Origin: Sparassis latifolia
Taxonomy: Eukaryota > Basidiomycota > Agaricomycetes > Polyporales > Sparassidaceae
Direction of reading: 5' to 3'
DNA length: 64,000 nucleotides
NCBI GenBank assembly: GCA_018466975.1
Contig: CM031555.1
Span: 3,038,001-3,102,000, forward strand
Every line of letters starts with the position of its first letter. Within the stretch, counting starts at the first letter, position 1. This document shows positions 45,901 to 57,410 of the stretch, in pieces. The notes below the pieces were generated by a model. That model was not told where the DNA came from, ran no database searches, and was given only the letters and a program-made list of their open reading frames with translations. The translations under genes were made by a program, and so were the position numbers.

Positions 45901-47287
45901 TGGAATGGGTTTGCCACTCAGCTGCCATCGCGGTCTTGGGAGCTTGAGACTTTCCTTGCGTACGGCGTGACGACCCTGCACAAGTACGTGCGTCTTCAAC
46001 CAGATAGCATGTCGTACAACAGCTGATTGTGCACGCTTAGCCCTAGCGCAGACAATGTGCTTGGATTTGCTGAGCGCTTTAGGGTCGAGCGTGGCCAAGT
46101 CGTGGGACCGCGGATCTTCCAGGTCGGGGACGTCATTTACGGTGCAGCTTCGCCAGGTATCCATCAGGACATCGTCGATATGGCCGAAGCTCGTTCTGCA
46201 CTCATCCGGATCAAGGTTGAGGGCGGTCCCTCCAGCTTCTCGTACAAGAACTATAATTTGCCCTCACGGTATGTTCCTGCTGTCTTCTATATTCGTGTCG
46301 GAGTCTTACGAGGGCATTCTAAGTGCATCGCGTCAGAGGTTGCTGTTGGCTGCACGGGAGCTGAAGATGCTCTGCGTTCCTGAGGGGGTAAGTGAGAATT
46401 GACGTGGCTGCTGCTTCCACTGAAGAAGCTGCTTTAGGGTATGAACAATGATTGGGACCAAACGTACATCGTGGACGGTATGCTTTCGCGTAGTTTTGTC
46501 ACTGTCAGTGTAGCTGACGAAGTGGTGGCGAAGGAATGACAACCATCGAACATGCGTTGCCGATACCTGCATTGTACGATGATATCCTCACGTTGTACGC
46601 TCTGAGTGGCACAGGCTCTACCCCAACCCACGTAGTAAACTACGGCGGTGTCATGGGTGAGCAATACATCTGGGCAAAAGAAGACATCGCGAACGATCAG
46701 AAGTTGGTGCACTTCTCACTGCCCACGCGTGTGCAAGTACTGATAGTGTTCAGATTAAGACGCTTCACGCGGCATGACATTCTGGAAGGTCTGTCGGAGA
46801 CGACCTCGAGACCTCGAAATTGTAATCATCTTTCGTTCATTTCTCCCGCGATACTGAATTGCTTGCTTCTTCCGTAGCTTACGCTCTGTTCAACACTTCC
46901 ATCTCGACGGCGAAGATGGTTCGCAAGGGCCTGCGTGCCCATATCGGCGCTCACGGTGAACCTCCACTCGGCTTCAACTTCCATGCCGAGATGTACTTCA
47001 CGAAAGAAGGTGGACTTTCCAACTACGAAGTTATCCGTGCTGCCACGTCAGATGCTGCAATCACTCTGGGAATCGACGAGTCACTGGGCTCTCTCACCCC
47101 AGGCAAGCTTGCGGACTTCATCATATATCAGCCCGGAGTCGATCTCCTGGACGATGACATCAGCGCGACGAGGAAAATACGGTATGTTGCGAGAGGTGGT
47201 AGGTTGTGGGACGCCACGACGATGGTGGAAGAATGGCCTGTCAAAGGGAGGCGGGAAGCCATGCCTCCATTGAATCCGGATCCATGA
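42907..47287 (+). CDS. Beta-propeller/amidohydrolase fusion protein, 5' end unresolved
   Basis: Twelve exons can be followed: 42907-43546, 43597-43926, 43977-44145, 44193-45356, 45428-45811, 45863-45983, 46041-46268, 46324-46387, 46438-46477, 46534-46702, 46754-46788 and 46878-47287. An N-terminal membrane segment (VLLVIAAGVLSTS) is followed by a TolB/WD40-like propeller (DPHFSPDGQKLVF, ARFHPSGSSVIATKW, RPELSRDGRTLAFV). Then comes an amidohydrolase barrel with the metal motif GFIDVHAHW, TTIEHALPIP, and a C-terminal segment SLGSLTPGKLADFIIY. The substrate is unknown. The frame needs single-base corrections near 42984 and near 44236. The first coding exon was not located. Confidence 0.8.
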
Positions 47288-48103
47288 AACAGCGGCAATG
47301 TATCTCAAGCAATCTGTCTTTTGTATTCGACGTGTACGGTAAAATCTTGGCATGCGTTTGCAATTGCGCTCAGATGGTTTCGAGTGTTCCCTGGGATCCG
47401 AAGACTAACAGTAGTTGTAATCCACGCTCGCTATGACGTTTATCTTCGCGCAGCCTATGCAGTCTAAAACCGTGTACCAGGTTTGAGTCACGGCCTTCTA
47501 TTATTTCGGGTTGGCTGTCATGTTTTCTTCATGTGTTTTTCTCTGAGGCGAGGCATGGAAGTCCTGAGGCCTGAAGGCCTGACAGCCCACATACCCGAGA
47601 ATATTGATCCTTCCCGATGCCTTGCTTTTTTCGTCCCCGTAACTGTCATTTCCGCATTGCAGACCTTAGGCGCCACGAACACCGCTGGCGACCCTTTCAC
47701 GCTGGACATCTCTTCCCACATGGTCCCAGCTGCCACGACGGTGCTATTATGGGTGCCACCCGCTTCTCCTCGGCCGAGCCGAGGTCAAAGCACCACAGCG
47801 AGCCAAACTTATGATGACTACTGACCTTGCGCTTTGGATATTATAATAGGTTTCACGGCATTAACATTGCCCGTGTATGCCAGGTGCGACTCCATCGCTA
47901 TATCCATTGCTTGCAGCACACATATCTGATCGCGCCGTTACCGTCCTAACTTAGTTCTGAGACAAGTACGCGTTTTTCGGACTTACTGTTCTAATGGACG
48001 TGCCGACGAGATCTCTCCGCAGGCATCGCTCCAGTATAAATATAGGAGATGACGCTGCTGTCGTCCTCTCGTATCTGTTCTCTACGTAGCAACAGGAAGC
48101 ACG
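47288..48103. other. Gap before the P450 gene
   Basis: A 113-codon frame at 47483-47824 has no recognisable motif. The P450 promoter lies at the right end. Confidence 0.4.
48035..48044 (+). promoter_or_regulatory. TATA box of the P450 gene
   Basis: TATAAATATA lies 69 nt upstream of the P450 start codon. Confidence 0.6.
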
Positions 48104-50248
48104 ATGTATCACTCTTTGGCCTCTGCTCTCCTCATCTTGTACTTGGTTGCCACCTTCTTTGTCTTGATCAAGTTCGCTCTTCACCGTCGTCTACGTCGTC
48201 CCCTACCTCCTGGCCCTTTGGGGCTTCCCATCATCGGCAATGTATTACAGATTCCACAAAATGTATCTATGTGGCTGACCTTCGCTTACTGGGGAAGACG
48301 ATATGGTAAGTGACTGAAAGCCAATGTTTGCATGTTCGGGCCGTCAATATGGTTTACTTAGGCGACATCGTACATCTTTCGATGTTGGGTCGGTCGACCA
48401 TTCTGCTCAGCTCGCCGACCGCTATACACGAGCTACTTAAGAACCGGAGCGCCATATACTCTGATCGACCACATACTATCATGGCCTGCGAGTTGTACGT
48501 TTAGTCCCCCTTGATATCCGCTTGTCTCTCACCTATCCGGCAGGGTGGGCTGGCAAGAATTCCTCCCCTTGAGTCCATATGGCGAGCGCTCTCGCCAGTT
48601 CCGCAAAGTTATGTCGAGCGTCATGGGCCCACGAAACGCGGAGAAGCTGCATAGTATGCAGGAGCAGAACGCACACCGCTTCGCCTCTAGGCTGCAAGAA
48701 TCTCCCGCGAAAGTCCGGTCACATATACGATGGTACGTTCTACAAGTGCCTGGTGCCGGATGACTCTCTGACTGACAGGTTGGTCAGGCTGATAGCGAAC
48801 ACCGCTATCAAAGTCATCACTGGGTTCGACGTTGAGACCCTCGACGACCCCTCGTGCAGTTGGCTGACAAGGCCGTTTTTGAGTTCGGGCTGGCCACAAC
48901 GCCCGGCGCCCATCTCGTCGACATGATACCCATCTGTAAGTCGCGCCGGCTGTCTGTTGTTCCCGTTTTGAAATTAACCCATTCTACCAGTGAAATATAT
49001 GCCCTCCTGGTTTCCCGGGGCCGGTTTTAAGGCTCAAGCCAAAGCGTGGCGTGAAACCGTGAACCACGTACGGGACGATGCGTACGGACTTGTTAAGGAA
49101 CATGTGGTGCGTTTCTCCACCGTCTACGTCCGCGCCAGATCTTCTTACTACGATGAGGCAGGCTCAAGATTCCGCCGCACCATCGCTGCTCACAAGTCTG
49201 TTGCAGAATAACGTCCATCCGGACCCGCAACTCGAAAGCATCTACAGACATATATCAGGGACAGCATATACAGGTGAGAAATCCACTATTTTTCTCCAAC
49301 GTAGTATCTGAGACTGTTGTCGCACAGCCGCCGTTGATACAGTAAGAGATTTGTCTGACACAATCGCAATTGATGTTCTGACTGCGAGATCGAATGTGTA
49401 GACTGTCGCCGGGATCGAATGGTTTTTCCTTGCCATGACGTTACATCCCGATGTGCAGCGGAAAGCGCAAGCAGAGGTCGACGGCGTCATAGAAACAGGG
49501 CGCTTACCAAGCTTTTCCGACCGTCCCAAGCTGCCCTACGTGGAGGCGCTGATCAAGGAAGTATACCGATGGAATCCCGTAGCTCCTCTTGGTAAGACTT
49601 ATATGAGGAAGTTTGGTTACAGCAACTCATTACATCTCTCTAAGGACTGCCGCATCGTCTGACGAGAGACGATGTTTACGAGGGATATCACATTCCGGCA
49701 GGCTCCACCGTCATTGCAAATATCTGGTACGCGCGCCTCGTCGAGCTCGTTCTATTTCTGCTCACTCCTCTTGCCAGGGCGGTCTTCCACGACCCAGTAT
49801 TGTATCCTGAGCCCTCCGACTTCAATCCTGACCGGTTCTTCAACAGGAAGAGCAACTTTCTGAATCCGGATCCTCGGTCATTCGCATTCGGTTTCGGCAG
49901 GCGGTGAGGCGTTCGCACCTTCCATCTCGGCCGTCCAAGCTGATGCGTGCACTGTTTTGAACGCAGGCTATGCCCGGGATGCACCTCGCAGACGACATGC
50001 TATTCATCACGGTCGTCACGACGCTCGCGGCGTTCAACATCGAGAAAGCCGTCGACAGAGATGGCAGGCCCATCACTCCTGTCGTCCACTGCGAGAATGG
50101 AGTCGTTAGGTCCGTACCTTTCTCCGTTACAGTTGCGTTCTCGACTGAGGACTGAGTTATGACTCTGTCGTACAGCGCTCCGGGTCCTTTCGAGTGTGGT
50201 GTTACCCCTCGCTCGGCCGAAACGATGAACCTTCGCGAAGATCCATGA
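48104..50248 (+). CDS. Cytochrome P450 monooxygenase
   Basis: About twelve exons starting at 48104 and ending at TGA 50246-50248. The N terminus is a membrane anchor (LLILYLVATFFVLIKF) followed by the proline-rich hinge PLPPGPLGLPIIGN. The I-helix reads AAVDTTVAGIEWFF, the ExxR motif is EVYR, and the haem-binding loop is FGFGRRLCPG with the cysteine ligand. Basidiomycete genomes hold large families of such enzymes for xenobiotic and secondary metabolism; the substrate here cannot be told. Two single-base gaps break the frame: near 48851, where TT for T restores DDPFVQLADKAVF, and in the GGG at about 49977, where one more G gives PGMHLADDML. Confidence 0.88.
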
Positions 50249-51029
50249 ATGCTAAGTTCTAACCGCCTCCACCGACCCCAGGCAGACGTTTAGCTAGCAT
50301 GCCAGAATTGCAAGCGTCCGCTTTGCGGGTTCGGACCTAGAGCAAGTTGTCGGCTAAGTTCGATTCGGCTTACACGGATTACTCGCCGCGACGCTGTCGC
50401 TGCCGGCCGACGCGATGAGCGACACGTCGGCGTTGTTGTCAAGGGCACTGAGCCTTTGTTTGTAGTTCCCCCACAGGCATTGTTGTTGTTATCACATCTT
50501 TGTACTTCTATTGGGCTACTCTACCCCAATCTATAGAATAATTGTATGTCTCAAGAACTCGAGACCATCATCGGGAGCGACAACGAGAGCCCAATGGACC
50601 TACTGTGAGCATGATTTCGACGCTGATTCACTGAACATACCGGTGCAGCAATGCCGATGTAACGGCTGGAGCAAGACCGCCAACTCGAAGGTCCAAAGCA
50701 GGCCCCAGCGGGCAGCCGCGCTCAGTGCACGCCCTGTGAAGAATCCTCGAACGAACTTCAAACAAAGACTCATGAAGCAGACAACTCCATAATTTACTAC
50801 GTATCTTCTGAAATAGCATCACGAAAACCTCTCCATAGTTTACAAGATCAAGCTGAACAAAACACAAATGACAAGGCCCCAAACTACTGTACACATACAC
50901 TGCCACTACTGGAGACAAAAATCCAAACCCCACCAAAACCGGCTGAATGGGAATCTTCCAATCATCTATTTGCTGCACAGCTTCCACAGTCCAAGTGGAC
51001 AGTAAAACAGATACAACAAAAAGAAAAAA
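50249..51029. other. Intergenic gap
   Basis: No supported gene. Short frames at 50511-50792 have no motif. It separates the P450 gene from the U2 snRNA 3' end. Confidence 0.4.
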
Positions 51030-51222
51030 GGAGATCCCCCGACGACACAAGCCGATACTGCAGTAGCAAGGTCATCACGTCCCAATGTTGCAAGCAGAGC
51101 ATCGGGAACAAGGGCGGCAAAAATTAGATAACCAATAATGGAGGCGGTGCCTCCATAATAGTGGTTAAACTATTAAGAACAGATACTACACTTGATCTAA
51201 GCCAAAAGGCCAGAGTGGTAAG
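51030..51222 (-). ncRNA. U2 spliceosomal snRNA
   Basis: Read on the minus strand from about 51222, the sequence gives ggccttttggcttagatcaa followed by gtgtagtatctgttcttaa. This is the near-invariant U2 5' domain, with GTAGTA, the sequence that pairs with the intron branch point. A short stem (ggaggcaccgcctcc) follows, then an Sm-like site ctaatttttgcc near 51122-51133. The terminal stem-loop contains ctactgcagta, matching the U2 loop IV consensus (tattgcagta). The 3' end is placed near 51030 by the end of that stem and is uncertain by some tens of bases. U2 pairs with branch points in nuclear splicing, and SF3B4 in this window is its protein partner. Confidence 0.93.
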
Positions 51223-51244
51223 GAAACGGAATGTCCGGGAGGGG

Positions 51245-51254
51245 TTCTTATAGC
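51245..51254 (-). promoter_or_regulatory. Possible TATA-like box of U2
   Basis: The minus strand reads ctataagaac about 30 bases upstream of the predicted U2 start. This is a plausible core element, not confirmed. Confidence 0.35.
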
Positions 51255-51536
51255 AGACGGACGTGCGCACGGACCATGAGCATTGTTTGGCGCGCGGCCT
51301 CGCCAAACGCGCGCGCGCGCCGTAGGCACAGGAGATCAGTCCGTCGCAGAGTGCACAAGACATGTCCATTCAAAAGGTATCGAGAGGTATAATACATCAA
51401 GCGACAGGGTAACTCGACTTCGAATACAACGGCATCATACTAGTAGTCTCTCCGCTAACAGTTTCCTGTAATTTACTCCGCAAGAACCTACACATATTTC
51501 TCATTCTTCATACTCTTCCATCACCCAATGCAGAAG

Positions 51537-53042
51537 CTACCACAGAATAATCAAGAAGGCAGATGCCACAGACAAGAACAGTGTCCAGAATGATGTGCAG
51601 GAGGCACTAGGGGCAGCACCGGATGACCCTGGGACGGGCAGGAAGTGTTTCGCGTCCGATGCTTGCTGCGCGGCAGACTCCTGCGGTAATGACGAGAGAA
51701 GTATTAGTGCATCTTTGCGTCGAACTCAAATTCATGAGGATTACCTTAAACACGACTATACCTACGATGATACCCGCTGCGAAGAAACAGCCCGCAATGA
51801 TCAGCCAGACGACGCCCCAAACTGCGGCCCCAACTGTCAGTAAACGGAGACGGGGATGTACAGCATGCACTACCTTGTGATGGACAACATCCGCAAATGT
51901 CGGCAAACGCGGACGCGTCGGAGCTGTTCACTTTCCGTGCGATTGTATCATCTGCAAGACATGCGTGAGAAGAGAGCGGTATATGGGAAGGAAGAGATCG
52001 TACCTATGACGTCCCACAGGACATACATGCACGACATGACGCCTATGAACAGGATCTGAACGCAGAGACATCACCTAGGTGCACTTGGACCTTACAGTGC
52101 GGATCAACTCACGAAGTACCTGAGCGCAACCCCGCCCTTGACGAACCAGAACAACACAATCAGGCCAGACATGCCAAGGATCAATATCCACGTCCTGTGC
52201 ATCGCGCGTCGCATGAAACGAAGCATGCGCCGAGAACAACAGGGTACTCACAGCCACTCCCTGCGCGCCCACCACAGCGTAAAGAGGAAGAACCCCGCAA
52301 GCACGAGCGATGCGATTTTGCTCGCGTTCGTGTCGAAGCCGCAGGTTATGAGCGCCGCGCCGATGAGCGACGAGCCAAGGTAGCCTGCAGGGAGGGTGAT
52401 CCAGGGTATTCCGCCGGACATGCGCGTCGCGCCGCCCTCGTCCGCTGCAGAGCATGAGACACGGGAGACGGGGCGCGTAAAGGGCACTTACGGTCTAGTT
52501 CGATCGAGTGTATATGCGCGCAGGTAAGGACTTCGCGCAATTAGATATGTGTTCCCTTTCGAAGGGGCCGGTACTCACCGCCCATGATCGCATGGCTCAT
52601 CTACACCGTCCCGTCAGGGAGTCGGGTAGCGCAGATACGAATGAGCACGCACCTCATGGAATCCTACAGTCAGTAACCTGCCAAAGACTCGTCGTAAGCC
52701 ACAACAACATCGTTGCAGTCAGTCATCCAACAACCACACGCACTTAAACGGATAAACTGCAATTCAGCTCAAGTTAGTATCACAGTCCGTCCATCACACG
52801 AGCCGCACTGACTTATCAACGACAAGTACGGGACATGCCTGCAGCACCCAACCGCGCTCAGCTTCCACGCAACGACTGCTCGTTAACAGTACATACCATA
52901 GGATGCCAATCGCAACAATGTAGCAAGCTGCTACGATGAGCGTCACCTGCTGGGTGTGATTCGGTGTGAGGGTACCGCGTGCATCTCGAACGGTCAGGTA
53001 AACGGAGTGTTCTGCGAATCTCGGTACTTCTGCGGACATCAT
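51537..53042 (-). CDS. Peptidase M50B-like membrane protein with HEMSH motif
   Basis: Twelve short exons from 53042 to the TAG at 51539-51537 give 302 aa with every junction GT-AG and in phase. Several are micro-exons: 26, 13, 25, 22 and 39 nt (52838-52813, 52756-52744, 52677-52653, 52600-52579, 52530-52492). The spliced core reads YPFKLLTVGFHEMSHAIMGV. The HEMSH there is an HExxH zinc motif split by an intron, and ELDPDEGGATRMSGGIPW with ITLPAGYLGSS follows. Several transmembrane segments come after (TWILILGMSGLIVLFWF, VWGVVWLIIAGCFF), with a hydrophobic C-terminal tail. Fungal M50B-like proteins have no established substrate. Protease activity is inferred only from the motif. Confidence 0.85.
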
Positions 53043-53376
53043 GAAAGGTCGTCAAGTAAACGAGAAAGAAGGTATCAGCGGGTGGAGGACAAAAGTTAAC
53101 GTAGAGGGAGTGCCGCGCAGCGGGTAGAGAACTCGCCACAGCTTTTGGGCGGCTGCGGACGTGACGCACCGCATTGAACATGAGGCGACCACAGCAACTC
53201 GCAGTCAGACAAAACATTTGGGTCATAAAAACATAAAAATGATAGATTAGTGCTAGGGTACAGAGTATAGAACACGATAGAAATATAGCCCGAACACATC
53301 CGGATAGAAGAACACACACAGCAATGATAAAAGACTAAGGAGACAACGACTCGGACAACTGCACCATGGACTGCGT

Positions 53377-56300
53377 TCACAGCTCGTCGTCGGTGATCTC
53401 CTCGCCTCGCTTTTTCCGCGCCATGCGCTCCTTCTTGAGCTTCCGTGCATCCGCCGCAGTAATCTTCTTCGCCTTCTTGTTGTCGATCTTGTTACCCATC
53501 GCGTCGTACTGATCGTCATCTTCACCATCCTTCTTGTCGATCCGAGCACCGGAGCCTTGGCCCTCAACCCAGTTGTGGCCGGACGCCTCGAGGTGGCCGT
53601 CGCGCATCGCCCACACCTCCTTGCACAGGGACTCGGAGAAGTCGCGGTTGTGCGTGATGACGAGCACACCACCCTCAAACTCCTTGAGGGCTTTGATGAG
53701 CGCGGCAAGCGACTCACGGTCGAGGTAGTCTGCAAACATCGTTAGTAAACCTGAGCGAGAGTGCATGCGAAAAGAGGTACACACTTGTCGGCTCATCCAG
53801 ACACATGATATGCGGGCGACGCCATGTCGCAGCGCCGAGAACGACCTTGACCTTCTGACCACCGGAAAGACCTCTCATCGAGTTGTGCGAGACGAACTCG
53901 GGCTCAAGACCGAAGTCAGCAAAGTGCTTCTCAATCTCCCGACGAACGAGGGGACGGAGAAGACCGAGACGCTGGGCCTCACGGGTGTCAACCTCGAGCA
54001 CTTTCTGTATGAGAGAAGTTAATCAGCACCACACGAAGAAACATCAGAAAGGAAACAAACCTTCTCGAAGCCACGCTTGATGAGGTCATCACGAGGGAGC
54101 CAGATGTTCTCCGACGAGCTGAGATTCTTGAACGACACCTCGTACTCGTACGACTGCTTGAGCTTCTTGCGGCCGACGATCTCCTCGATGAGACGCTTCT
54201 GGCCCTCGACGACCACGACACCTCCATCCTTCATCTTCTTTTCCTCCTCTTCGGAAATCTGGCGGTTCGCCTTCATCATCTCCTCGAGATCCTCACCGGT
54301 CTGGTAGCGCCACAACATGTACTCGAGCGGGGTCTTGTCGAGGTGGTTATCGATATGGTGGAACGCGTGCTGAGCAACGTAACCGATGACCAAGTTAGGG
54401 TGCTTCCAGATCTCACCACCCTTGTTGGGCTCCATGTCGCCAATAAGAAGCTTGACGAGCGTCGACTTTCCAGATCCGTTGGGGCCGAGGACAGCGACGC
54501 GAGAAGACAGGGAGACTTGGAGTGTGATATCGTAGAGCTGCTGGACAGGTTGCGAAGGGTACTGGAAGCCGACCTTGCGCATCTTCAGCAAACTCTTTTC
54601 CTTCGTCTTGACACCTTCCAACAGCGGGGGATCGGGGAGCTTGAACTGGTAGTCCTCGGCGGCCTCGAGGGTGTAGTAAGAGCGAGCCTCCGGCACCTGC
54701 TTCATGAACGACTCCAAGTTGCCCTTGTACCTGCGAAGCTTGAAGCGGTTCAGGTGGAGGACGTCGGTGATGGTGTTGTTCAAGAAGCCGGAGTCGTGCG
54801 AGACAATGATCGACGTGCAAGTCTTGAGGTTGGTCAGGTAGTTCTCGAGCCACGCAACATTGACGACGTCAAGGTGGTTAGTGGGCTCATCGAGCAGAAG
54901 GATATCAGCCTTGAAGAGCATCGCGCGGGCCAATGCAAGCTTCATCTTCCATCCACCAGACAGACTGCCGATAGATTGCTTCTGCCGCTCATCGCTGAAA
55001 CCGACAGACGCCAAGGTCTCGATAATCTCCTCCTTGGAAGCCTGGATACGCGTATCCGAGACGATGAACTCGAGGATCGCAGTCTCGGCCTCGCTACCAT
55101 CGATATCGTGCTCCACGTAGAAGGTACGGACCTCATCTGGCGAGGGGAAACCTTCGACCTGACTGTGGTCACAGTGTCAGCTATAATTTCAACACCATCC
55201 CAGTAGACAAAACGAACATACCCGTTGGTGATCGCACGCATAAGGGTCGACTTTCCGGTACCGTTCCTACCGCACAAACCGTAGCGGTGACCACGCTTGA
55301 GACGGAGAGTAGCAGTGTTCAACAAAATCTTGGCACCGTAGGCAAGAGAGAATTGGCAGTTACACAAGTCCTCACCCTCCTCCTCGTCCTCGAGAGCGTC
55401 ACCTTCCTCGTCCTCCTGTGAAGCAGACTTGACAACCCACTCGTTAACAATCGCGATGGGATCAGGCGACGGTGTAAGGAAAGCGAGGAACGGAGCAAGA
55501 GTCTGCCACTCCGACACGTCAAAGTTCTTCGCGGTGACAAGGTTGCACGCGAGGTTCGCGGCGTACATGGTATCGATGCTCGCCACGGAAGGTGCGGGTT
55601 CAGCACCGGCCTTCTTATAGATGGCAATGAGACTGTGCGCGAGTTGTTTCTCATCAACGTGCTTGATGGGCGGGAGTTCGGAACCATCACCGTGTGGAAC
55701 GTCACCAACTTCACGAAGGGTCGCAATGGCGCGGGCAACGACGCCACGGGCCTCTGGGTCACCCATAGTCGATTCAACCTTGATAAGACCAGGAAGCAAC
55801 TTCGGAATGAAAGGTCGGACGGTGACGGCAGAGTCCACGAGCTTGGACATGTTGTCAACGATACTGCAGATAAGTCTTATGAGTAAGCCGATTGAAGCGA
55901 TGTGTCGAAAAACACTTACACCGCGACCTTCCGCTTGGTTGCGGTCAGCTTCTCGTTGAGACCACGGGACAAAAGAGGGACCATTAGAGAAAGGGTCGGA
56001 GAGTCAACCTCTGAAACGAATGTGGTGGCTGAGAGGAGGTTGATCGTGTTGGGAACCTCCTCTACGGGATTAATCAGAGACTTGATTAAAGCGGGAATAA
56101 AGCGCTCTATATCCTTGTTGGAAACCAATGCGGTGGCCTTTTCAAGCGATTCACGTGCAGCCTTCTTCACGTCGGCCTTCGTGTCCCAGATAGCCTCGGA
56201 GAGGACGGGGACGATATCGGGAGTCAGACGCGCGGTCTGAGCAGGGCAGCTGACCACGAGCTGGTTGAGAATGGTGAGTGCACCAGTCTTCAGTTGCCAC

Positions 56301-56812
56301 TTCCCGGCCGTCTTGATCTCGTGGAGTAGGGCAGGGAGCACAAGTGCGGTAGCCCAGGGGTTCATAGCTGCGACATAGGCCTTCACAGCCTCAACGGCCG
56401 CCGTCCGCGCAGCAGGCAGCTTGTCAGCGAAGCCTTCGAGGAGAGCAGCATACATGCCAGAGTCGATGAAGGTAGGCTCCAAAGCCTTGATGGCACCGGC
56501 CTTGGCGAGGCCGGCGACAGCGCTCGCTGCACCCTCACGGGCGGCGGGGGACTTCTTGTCGTTGAGCGCCTTGATGGCGGAATCCGTGAAACCAACGGAC
56601 TGGAGGACCGAGGGGCCGTCCTTTTGAGCGAGGGCTGCGAGCTGCGCTACGGCAGACTCGCGCGCGGCCTTGTCGGCGACGAAAAGGCGGGAAACATCAA
56701 ACTGGCCTTCGGCGGGAGCAACAGCAGCCTTGAGCGGGGCCGGGGCGGGCGTTGCGGAAGCAGTAGCGGTTACAGCTGGCATGTCGTTGATCTGGGTCAT
56801 CAATGGGACCAT
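53377..56812 (-). CDS. Translation elongation factor 3 (eEF3)
   Basis: Exons 56812-55920, 55863-55222, 55162-54061, 54004-53785 and 53729-53377, 1069 aa. eEF3 is a fungal ribosome ATPase that helps release the E-site tRNA and supports eEF1A delivery. After an Ala/Pro-rich leader come HEAT repeats ([22 protein letters not shown]), a four-helix region, then ABC1 with [13 protein letters not shown] and [13 protein letters not shown]2 has [13 protein letters not shown] and CLDEPTNYLD, with the chromodomain-like insert between its Walker A and signature. The C terminus is Lys-rich ([24 protein letters not shown]). ATGs at 56800 and 56782 are alternative starts. An acceptor just upstream (ccactcag) suggests a 5' UTR intron. 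Confidence 0.96.
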
Positions 56813-57410
56813 GAGACCTGAGTGGATGGCGCGACAAGTTTTTCGACGCTCACCTTTAACGGTGATATGATTTGTACTTGTAAAATGCGATGAAACGCGA
56901 AAAGGCCGTCAAGGAGCTAGATGCGCTCTATTCTACGTTGGCCGGAGCCTGAAACGAGATGTGAGTAGGAGAGACGGAGGAGCACGACGAGGAACAGCAC
57001 CTTTCTATGAGGAGAGAAAAGAAAGATAGATGAGAGGAAAGGATAAAGTTCCGAAAGCGAAGGCGGGCTTATATATCACCTGACAAAAGGGGCGGACTTT
57101 CAAAAAAAATGTGCACCGACACCACGTGCGCTCACGGGCAGCGCCGTCTCATCGCGCTGCGTAGCGTCCGACTGCATTGCCCAGATCCGACACCATCGAG
57201 GATCCGGGGAAGCCTCTTCACCTTACCCCGCACCGGCCTGACCATTGCCCTGTCAGGTAAAGAATCCAGCGAAGACCACAATCAGCATGTAATTCCGTGT
57301 CTCCGATACCGGATCTACATCAACCGCTACGAGAACGAGTCTCCTGCATGTCTTCGGAGCAGTGGCGAAGCCCCCTCCGAAGTTCTCACCCTCGTCTTCT
57401 CCCCTGCTTC
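56813..57410. other. Gap between eEF3 and V-ATPase genes
   Basis: Holds the eEF3 promoter and leader, with a probable 5' UTR intron, and the 3' UTR of the V-ATPase gene. A 101-codon plus-strand frame at 57109-57414 is not supported. Confidence 0.45.
57069..57076 (-). promoter_or_regulatory. TATA box of the eEF3 gene
   Basis: The minus strand reads gatatataag about 260 nt upstream of the eEF3 start codon, consistent with a leader containing an intron. Confidence 0.5.

Noticed and set aside
50628..51050. A 140-codon minus-strand frame with a hydrophobic stretch
   Set aside because: It overlaps the 3' end of the U2 snRNA and has no protein features beyond a chance hydrophobic run.
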